From Pelargonium nanum (lineage: Eukaryota > Streptophyta > Magnoliopsida > Geraniales > Geraniaceae): a stretch of 31,636 nt of DNA. Below are positions 9,092 to 17,400 of this stretch, piece by piece. Each line of letters starts with the position of its first letter. The stretch's first letter is position 1. Below the pieces are notes generated by a model. That model was not told the origin of the DNA. It saw only the letters and a list, made by a program, of their open reading frames with translations, and did not search any database. The translations under genes were made by a program, and so were the position numbers. The stretch is taken from contig JAYMTF010000691.1 in the NCBI GenBank assembly GCA_036897485.1, forward strand, positions 1-31,636. Reading direction: 5' to 3'.

Positions 9092-11703
9092 ATGCCCGAT
9101 CATGTTGTGCAATCGTATAATGATATTGACGGAATAGTTGGGCAGTCTAGGCGTCCTTGCCAACCTGCCTGGATGGCTCATTGGACGGATACGTATTGCA
9201 AGACATCAGCACGGTCTCCGCTTAACAATGAGTTCAAAGAAAATGGTCACGACTCTAAGCACCGGTCTTTACTCGGTGGGTCAGAGATGGAGACTAACTT
9301 CTCAATATTTGGTAAAAGATCCAAAGAAGCAAGTAAAGTCGGAACACCTAGTTCAAAGATTATGAAAACCGAAGGATACGATTGCAAGCCATTTCCAACA
9401 TTTCATAGGGAAGTATTTGAGTCTAAAATTGCTCCTATCTCGGGATATGATTCTGTTTCTTTAGTGAAACACGCAAGTTCCTATCCTCCGATGCTAGAAT
9501 GGGCTTCTCCAGAAGCAGAAACTCCTTCAAGAAACTATACTGAGAAGCCGGTGAAGTTTCACAATTTTTTTGAAAACAGTTCAGTGGCTTTAAGGTCTTC
9601 TAAGGATGATTTCATGGCGTCAACTTCTAAACCGGTGCAATGTGGGAGCACCAGCAAGGCTCCGATGCTGTCCATTCGCGTAGGCGAAGAAACGAATCCA
9701 TCTAGCTCTCTTTTGGCATCGAAAGAACATTTGGTAAATAACAATCTTCAAAGCTATTCTGCGTATTTGGTTGATTCCTCAACCGTTAAGAATCAAGTAC
9801 CAGTCGGTTTTGGCAAAAAGTTCGAGAAGCTACACGATCATATTGTTATTGGATCGTCCAAGTCGGAGAAGTTGTATCAGACTACTCATCGGGTTTTAAT
9901 CACAGAAGAGACTGATGTTAACTTGTCCAGCAAATTTAAAGGCAAAATGTTAAGTGAATTCCTCAGTTTATCTCAGGATATTGGTTTCCAGGGTCGACAA
10001 CAAGGAGTAAAGCTTCAGCTTCTCGGAAGTTCATCAGACAGTGAAGCAAAAGAAACCACGGGACATGGCAAAGCTTCAACAGTCAATTTCAAGAGCGAAT
10101 CATCAGCTGACACTGCCTCCATGGAGATGAACGCCTTGCAGGAAAATCATCTTTACGGTAAATATTTTGTTATGATATTTTATTGAAAATTGATGTTACC
10201 GAGGTTTAATTAGTAGCTTATTGATTGTTGTGTTTATTTTACGATTATGTTAAGTTTGTTCTTGGTTCATTTGTCACAGGAATGCCTTCATCGACATACA
10301 ATAAGGTAACTCTTGGCAAACTTCGATCCTTCATATAAGTACTATAATTTTGTTATTTTTATATACCAAACCACTTGCTTGCTCGGACACGTATATGAGT
10401 TGTACCGCTAGTTCACAAGTCGAGGGTGAGCCTTGGCGCAACAATAAGGTTGTTGCCTCGTGATTTCAAGGTCATGGGTTCGAGTAAGCGAAACAACTTC
10501 TATGTAAAGCAAATGTAAGGCTGTGTACAAAATGACCCTCCCCCGACTTGGTGTCGGCAATTTGGATTTTGGGTCGGGTTTTTACGGGTTCAGTTTGAAA
10601 ATACCCAATCCTTACCCGAACCGTGCCCGATTCATTCCAAACTCGACCTGAACCCGCAAAAATGTGGGTTCCGTCCAAATTGCCAGCTCTACCATGATTC
10701 TACAATGGTGAGAGCCTCATGCACTGGACGCCCTTTTTTAGCTAGGTCAATGGACATTTATGTCGGTCTATATTAACCCATTTAGAGCTAGTTACCATGA
10801 AAGTGAAACAAAACTTAAAAAAACTCCTATCTTCCAGCTGAGATAGATATATGTCCAAAGACCTTATGTTATTTCCTTCAAATCCCGACGTAAAAATACA
10901 CGTACGTATGTGCTTTAGTTATCGAGTGAAGATCAAACTCTGAGTCATTTCCTTCATATCCCGACATAATAATACATGAATATATGTATATTTCTGAATG
11001 TATACATCTTGAATGCATAAAATCATCTAAAAACATTTAAGAACGTGTTGCTAATTGTCAATTGTAAATTTCGTAGGACTTAAATGGAGGCCAAATCAGA
11101 CGAACAATGTGGAACACAGAGTTGCCTGATATAAACCAACGTCTTCCCACACTTCCAGCTTCAGCAAGCTCAACAGACAACAAGGACACGTGCTCCTCGA
11201 GAACCCAAAGTCTGGACATGGAACATCTCTTGTCCAATCCCGAGCAGGCTGCGGATTCAAAATCCAATGCCTGGCCGGATCCAAGCAGCAGATGGCTAAA
11301 ACGTCTTAGAGTTGATGCTTCGGATTCTTTCGCTCACGGTACCAAGAGCGAGAAAATGGGGGAGTCAGGTTCTCACGAAAAAGCAAGTAAGTTCTTGACA
11401 AGCAGATCCCGGGGGAAAGAAAAGATGGCACGTGGCGAGTCAATTGGAAAAGCTCAAGATCAAACACAATCGCTTTCTTGGATCCAAAGGTGGTGCCACA
11501 AGAAAGCTACGATCCCCAATGCAGGAGTAACCGTGAGATGTGAGCCGGAAAAATTCAAGGAAACCTCGGATATGTTTCAAAAGAAAAAGCAATTCCCGAG
11601 CATTGGTGCAATGGCGTTGATGGGGAAGGCCATGAACGGTTTTCAGCCCTGTGAGCTTCAGAAAATGGGTTCTTCTATGGTTTGGAATAACACGGGAATT
11701 TAA
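9092..11703 (+). CDS. Plant-specific conserved protein, possibly PCH1/PCHL-related (572 aa)
   Basis: The CDS joins 9092..10157, 10280..10305 and 11077..11703: 1719 nt with no internal stop. Splice sites are ACG|GTAAAT, CACAG|GAATG, AAG|GTAACT and CGTAG|GAC; the middle exon is only 26 nt. The start ATG lies 34 nt after the acceptor at 9057. There is no signal peptide or membrane segment; the protein is Ser/Lys-rich and mostly low-complexity, suggesting a disordered nuclear or cytosolic regulator. Conserved-looking blocks are PAWMAHWT near residues 25..32, TTHRVLITEETDVNLS near the middle, WPDPSSRWLKRLRV (430..443), SWIQRWC (498..504) and a C-terminal KQFPSIGAMALMGKAMNGF (535..553). I recall these C-terminal blocks from an uncharacterised family, often labelled F-box-like, to which the phytochrome-binding proteins PCH1 and PCHL may belong. 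That link is from memory and weak, and no F-box is visible. Confidence 0.8.
10280..10305 (+). other. 26-nt internal coding microexon
   Basis: It is flanked by TTTGTCACAG and GTAACTC. With the last G of the preceding exon it encodes G-M-P-S-S-T-Y-N-K and restores the frame into the exon at 11077. Skipping it would shift the frame (26 nt is not a multiple of three), so its inclusion is needed for the conserved C-terminus. Confidence 0.7.
10425..10740 (+). mobile_element. Au SINE interrupted by a MITE, in the last intron
   Basis: The first part reads GTGAGCCTTGGCGCAAC (A-box region), 'aaggttgttgcctcgtgatttcaaggtc', 'atgggttcgag' (B-box) and 'gtaaggctgtgtacaa..gaccctccc'. The characteristic Au 3' end ('tctacaatggtgagagcctcatgcactgg', 'gcccttttt') resumes at about 10697, so about 140 bp (10551..10692) was inserted into it. 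The element is in sense orientation relative to the host gene. Confidence 0.75.
10551..10692. mobile_element. Short hAT-like MITE nested in the Au SINE
   Basis: The left end TCGGCAATTTGGATTTTGGG and the right end GTCCAAATTGCCAGCTCTA are inverted. Inner arms also pair (TTTTTACGGGTTCAG against CTGAACCCGCAAAAA). It has no coding capacity. The same ends recur at 16704..16821. No clean 8-bp target duplication remains. Confidence 0.6.
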
Positions 11704-12290
11704 TTACGAATATGCCCTCAGCAATTCGTGCCTCCTCCGAAGAAATGCTTGCACCTTCCATCAGCAGGATGTGGAGCTTTCAGAAGCTTGAACATTTCTC
11801 GGTATGTGTCCTGCCTGTATGTACTAATGTTTTTAAGTTTTCGACGTAGGAATTAGAGTTTTCTGAATGACCATACTGCCCCTCGTGGGGCGGGAAAATA
11901 TCAAAATTGGCTGCTAAACACAAATAATCTCATAATGTATATTTGAGAGCACTCTTGAGTCTTGTGTGCTGTTCCTTTACTTCCATAATGGCCATGGAGA
12001 ACCAACTGTGAGAAGTTGGAAGATCTGTTTAATGAAGCAAAAAGCCATTGTTTGGGAATTTTTGGATTTCTTTTTCCCATTTTGTGAACCTTGTCTCTAG
12101 AGCCAAGGCCAATGAGTTGTGCCAAAAGAAAGCAAGTATGCTTACTGGACCACTTTTTCCGCCCGGTCTTAGTATAATCGGGTCGGGGGAGCCACGTAAA
12201 AAATGTTCGCATGTTTATAAGGCCACTTTTTGTCAGCATGGGTATGGTAAGATCAGAGTGATTGCCCGCAAGCTGTTGGCTAAGTCGTAA
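11704..12290 (+). other. Probable 3' UTR and downstream flank of the plus-strand gene
   Basis: No coding frame continues after the TAA at 11701. CTCG|GTATGTG near 11799 could be a donor for a 3' UTR intron or chance. An AATAAT near 11923 is a weak poly(A) signal. The transcript end cannot be fixed from sequence. Confidence 0.35.
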
Positions 12291-12299
12291 TTTTGCTCA

Positions 12300-12410
12300 A
12301 GAGGTGGTACAAAATGTCCGAGTTAAAAAATTGACATAGAAGGGAATAGAATTGAGGACCTCTCCAAGTTAAGGAGAGTATCATTGCCATTGGGCTAGTG
12401 CATTTTTGTT
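12300..12410 (-). mobile_element. Possible SINE fragment
   Basis: Read on the minus strand it begins TGCACTAGCCCAATGGCAAT, followed by 'ctccttaacttggagaggtcctcaattct'. This spacing of an A-box-like and a B-box-like block is that of a tRNA-derived SINE head. There is no tail or target duplication, so confidence is low. Confidence 0.3.
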
Positions 12411-13525
12411 GAAATTATTAAATTTCACCTATATGTTCATATTTGGGAGCCAACATGGGCCACTGTCTGCTACAACCACCCCTAGCTCTATCATTGGAGT
12501 CATTGAAAGAGGTTAATGTACATTAATCGGTTAATAGCTTCTAACTTGATAGATGCACATCCATTTCTTTCGTTTTGGATAGGCAATATCAACAACACCT
12601 AAAGAGAAACTCAAGAGAACCAAATGCCTTAAACCGCTTACCCGATAATTGTTTGTCCTTTTCTTCCTTTGTAAGGCATTTGCGCTCTTTATATGTTACT
12701 ATCAAGTTATTATGGGTCTACCCTATTAATTTTTCAAAGCTCAAACTGTTGTGGATGCCCGAATGAGGGTATAACCTGAACAATAGGATGATATGTTCAT
12801 AGTGGGCTCACCATACTAAACTTCTAAAACACAAATCATTGTGAATGCGGAATGCCCTAATATAAGATTGTCACCATTAATTGTGGGACTCCGGGAAAGT
12901 TGTTTATGTACGCAAGTTTAATTTTATCTTTTGTAAAACGAGGATTTCTCTTACTCGAATGTATGATCTCAGTGATACATGACGACAAATTTTCTAGGTG
13001 ATATGTGTTATTTGTGTTGTATTTATGAGGTGATGTTTTTCTCTAGATACCACTTGATGTTGAGCTACCCATTTTTTTTCTTCACTATAACAAAATGTTA
13101 TTTTACACTACTTTCCAAAGTTCATTAACTTTCAATGACAAATTACAGATTCCAATGTCATTGTAGTATCAAATATTCAAACATGAACAATTTGATTTGT
13201 AAATTTCAAAAGTCTAGAGAATATCTAATTGTTATGTAATTAATTAAACCATCGACTTCTTTATAAGCATTTGAAATATACGAGTATCACTCAATGAAAG
13301 TAACAAAATTTTAACGACAAGAGATAATAAAACTTTTATGAACTAATAAAACCTACACCAAGAGAGTAAAAATAAAGTATAAAAAATTATAACGTGAAAA
13401 AAACTTAATCTCACATCTCACTGGATGACAATATTCTTTCAGCTGAGAAAATAAACCTTCTCTATATTGAATTGTAAAACTAAAATGCGGATTATCCGAT
13501 AAAAAAATTTATTTTTTATTTCAAG
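12411..13525. other. Gene-free spacer between the two convergent genes
   Basis: No coding region is recognised. Around 12700..12870 two loosely similar segments ('tttttcaaagctcaaactgttgtggatgcccgaatg' and 'ttctaaaacacaaatcattgtgaatgcggaatgccc') suggest a decayed short repeat. Confidence 0.4.
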
Positions 13526-13526
13526 A

Positions 13527-14005
13527 CCACCCATTTGAATTCAATCAATAAATTTTGATAAATCGGTCAACATATTGATTCCACATCTAATCAAATAAAA
13601 ATATTCCATGTCTCAAAATGCATGTTTAAAGTCGATCACAAGACCTAACTAGCCGGCCAACAAATTACTTTTTAAAAAACCAACGAATCAAACTAATTAT
13701 GGACTCAAAACATCAATTCCATATGATCCAATAAGAGTGTTCTTTCAAATGAGAAAAGAAAAGAATCTTTAGTCAAGTTGTTTCTCTCCATCCATGTAAT
13801 TTCTTGAGATGCACATTTAAAAACGACCATGAGACCTAATTAGCCAAACGTTGGCAAACAAATTACCTTCTCGTAACACCCATTTAAAACCAATCAAGAA
13901 ACTCAGGTCAAACTGATGATTCAGTCGACATATCGATTCCACGTCTGATCGAATACGAATATTCTTTAAGACGAGAAAAGAAAAAGTATTCGATCAGACG
14001 TGGAA
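13527..14005. repeat. Diverged tandem repeats ending in a hairpin
   Basis: A unit recurs with an offset of 191 bp: TGCATGTTTAAAGTCGATCA...GACCTAACTAGCC at 13619 and TGCACATTTAAAAACGACCA...GACCTAATTAGCC at 13810. Both are followed by 'caacaaattac', 'aaccaa' and 'gattccac.tctgatc'. The 'gattccacatctaatcaaataaaaatattc' word also occurs at 13577 and 13935. The array ends with an inverted copy: TTCCACGTCTGATCGAATAC (13937..13956) against 13986..14005, a perfect 20-bp stem with a 29-nt loop. Confidence 0.65.
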
Positions 14006-14109
14006 AGAAAAGAAAAGAGAAGACTCTTTGCTCATTTTCTTTTTCTCATCTTCTCCATGTGAAATAGCACAATCAAAAGAATCCATATTCCATTTCTCCA
14101 ACTCTATTT

Positions 14110-14465
14110 CCATTCATTTCCACAACTAAAACTTTGAGCAAAGCTCTTTATTTCTCATACATATATCAACATATCAAGTACTCTAATACAATAGTTTGGC
14201 TCAACACATTCTTCTTATATAGTATGTTCTTCTCAGCTCTCTCTTTTTATTCGGGAAACTTCGCGAGCCTAGCGAGTCTCATAAGAGTTCTATTTTTACA
14301 CAGAGAAGGAGCTTCTAGTTTACGATTCAAGAACTAACAAAAGTGCTTACCTCCTCCTTCGCAAGAACAAAGTCTTGCGAGAGCCTCTTTGGTAGAAGAG
14401 GCCTTCAAATCGGTTTTTGACAATGATTTTCTTCTTCAAATGCTTCCGAGTACTTGTGTGTTCGT
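14110..14465 (-). other. Probable 3' UTR of the AGPase gene
   Basis: This follows the TAA at 14466..14468. A minus-strand AAATAAAG at about 14144..14151 is a candidate poly(A) signal. The small plus-strand frame here (14134..14337) lacks features and is not called. Confidence 0.4.
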
Positions 14466-17400
14466 TTATATAACCATGCCATCTTGTATTGTCGCGTTCT
14501 CCATCACAATAGTGATTCCCGATCGAATGTAGAATCCATCGTCCGGCCTTTCAGCTTCTTGAACACCCTACATAGTTTGGGGTGCACGAAAATTATTAGG
14601 CTACATATTTTACTTTTGTTGAGGCCTTAGGCTCTCTAAAAGAGCTTATTCGGATGATCAGAAAGCACAAAAACAATTAGCCAGCACATTTGAAGACCTT
14701 AGGATTTCTAGGTGAGCTTATTCGGGCAATCAGGAAGCATAAAAACAATTAGACTACACATTTTACTTGTGTCGAGGCCTAAGGTTCTCTAAAAGATCAA
14801 GCTTATTCAGGAAATCAAGAAGCGTCAAAACAATTTGACTAGACATTTACTTTTGTCGAGGCCTTAGGGTCTCTAAAAGAGCTTAATCAGGTAATCAAGA
14901 AGCACAAAAAAACAATTAGACAACACATTCAAATTTTGTCAAGGCCTTAGGTTATCTAAAAGAGCTTATACAGGAAATCAGGAAGCATAAAATCAATTAC
15001 ACTACAAATTTTACTTTTCTCGAGGCCTTAGTTCTCTAAGAGCTTATTCGTTAAGTCAAAAACCACATAAACGATTAGACTACACATTTTACTTTTTCAA
15101 GGCCTTAGTTCTCTAAAATAGCTTATCCGGGTTATCCCGGACACATAAAAACGATTAGACTACACATTTTGCTTTTTTACAAGCCTTAGGTTCTCTCTAT
15201 AAGAACTGATGAGATAAAAATGCATAGAAATGGTTAGACTACACAATTTATTATTACCCAAGGCCTCAGGTTCTCTAAAAGAGCTAAATCGGATAATCAG
15301 GAAGCATAAAAACAAATAGATTACACATTTCACTTTTGTTGAGGCCTCAGATTATCTAATAATCTAAGAGCCGATATGATCGGGATGCATAGAATCGATT
15401 AGACTACACATTTCACTTTTGTCAAGGCCTAGGGTTCTATGATACGGATAAAAAAAAGATTCACTTACATCTTTGTTCGTGATGATCACGTCTCTTCCTA
15501 TCTTCGCGTTCTTGTCTATAATGCAGTTCCTACAACAACAAAAAATCCCGAGCATCATGATTCATGTCAGAGGATGGCATTTGGAGATTTGACCTAATTA
15601 ATGTGAAAATCTGGACATCGATAGTCACATACTTGATTTTCGAGTTCTGTCCAATCCCGATTGGGACCTTCCCCTCGGCCAACAAAGATGCAATCTCAGA
15701 CTCTGTTTGATAAAAGTCTGCACCCATCATAACCGTATCCTGCACCAGAAGAGATTGTTCGATTAAATGGTCAACAGAGAAATCTCGTGGATAATTATTT
15801 CACTGAAATCACCTTGATCTCAACCCCGTAATCTAGACGGGAACGTTCACCAACTATGGAGTGTTGGATGCTACATTCGCGCAAGAAACAACCGTGTGAG
15901 ACTATGGCATCAACAATCTGCAAAAACCCAACTAAACCGTGAGAAGCAAGACAACTCGGTAAAGACTAAAGAAACGAAGCTAATCTTAAGTACACCAACA
16001 CACCTGACATTTGTCGATTTTCGTTGGTGGTAGGAACCGAGGAGATGTAAAGATAGGCGTCTTCGGATCATAAAACTCGAACTGTGGAAACTGCAGAAAC
16101 CAGTGACCATTTCAATAAAAAGTACAAAATTTACTTAACTTCATATTAAACAAGAAACCGGGTTATATGACTTATTATATATATTATGTGTACAAAATAG
16201 TTATAAAAAAAACGCCACTTCTCTTAAAGAAAATATCAACCTCTTCAGTGAGAGCCAAGTTAGCATCGTAGAAAGATTTTATCGTTCCGATGTCCTCCCA
16301 GTAATCTCTGAACACATATCCCTGTCACAACCAGAAACACCGGACATGAAATAAGGTTCAAGAAATATTTTGTGCAAGAAATACACCATGTGTCAATACC
16401 AAAACTAATGGAGAAAATATTTGGCTCTTAGAGGTCACTTACTTGGACATTATGCTCGGTAACAGCCGCAGGGATGATTTCAGATCCGAAGTCATTGGCC
16501 GTAGGATATCTCCACTTCAAAAGCTTCAACAATACATCTGTCTTGAATACATATACTCCCATTGATGCAATGAACGGGTTTTTTGCAGCTTCTTGTGGAG
16601 ACAACCCTAGAAGAGTAGTATCTACTTGCTGCAGAGAACCAACCAAGAAACGAGTATGAAATTCCACTCATTCAGTATAGTCCCGAACCATAATAGTGTA
16701 ATGTAGAGCGGACAATTTGGATTTCGGGTCGGTTTGGTTGTGTGGATGTGTGAGTTGCCTGACCTGACTGGCACTTTTCCACGGTGAACCCGACCCGAAA
16801 ATAGCAAAATTGCCAGCTTTAGGGTAATATGTAACTGCATGACCCAAACCGGGTGATATGAATGCGGGATCTAATATTAAGCATGGATTCGTATCAACCC
16901 AAAAAGTTGATAGGAATACGGATGATAGCCAACTTACCATTGCTTCCAGATCTGAACCCGTCGGTTTTTCTGCAAATTGGACCACTCGGCCAGTGCTGTC
17001 AATCTTCACCAGTCCATAGTCCGATGCTCGGCTGGAAAATGCCCATTACACTTTAGACAAAACTCAGTCGTCATAAAAATCATATAGGTGGATGCATTTA
17101 CACGTGCATGTTTGCAATAACTTTTTTTAATTTTCTTTTTCTTTTTCCAAGATCCAAAATATAGCAGTAACTTATCGAGAGAAGGCGTGACCAACCTTTC
17201 ACCAACTTGTGCACATGAAATTGTTATATCTGCATTTCTGTCGATATGATTCTGTAAACACCGAGAAACATGTAAGCAACATGTTCAAGAAACTAAAAGA
17301 ATAAGAGGTTATTTGAATTAGCTTCTCAGATACGTATATAATAAGTTAACTATTTGGACAAAAATATTTATAATCACATGATGTGCAAAACAATAGGAAA

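Noticed and set aside
9138..9365. Second plus-strand frame overlapping the first coding exon
   Set aside because: It is an out-of-frame shadow of the 572-residue gene.
10472..10678. Minus-strand frame of 68 codons
   Set aside because: It lies entirely within the SINE and its nested MITE.
14134..14337. Plus-strand frame of 67 codons with hydrophobic stretch
   Set aside because: It overlaps the AGPase 3' UTR on the other strand, is AT-driven and has no conserved features.
14590..15445. CRISPR-like regular array
   Set aside because: The units are contiguous and diverged with no unique spacers, and lie in a eukaryotic intron. It is a minisatellite.
15364..15558. A separate small protein with AGPase-like residues
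   Set aside because: Only its first part is exon 13 (15529..15469); the rest is read-through into the minisatellite intron.
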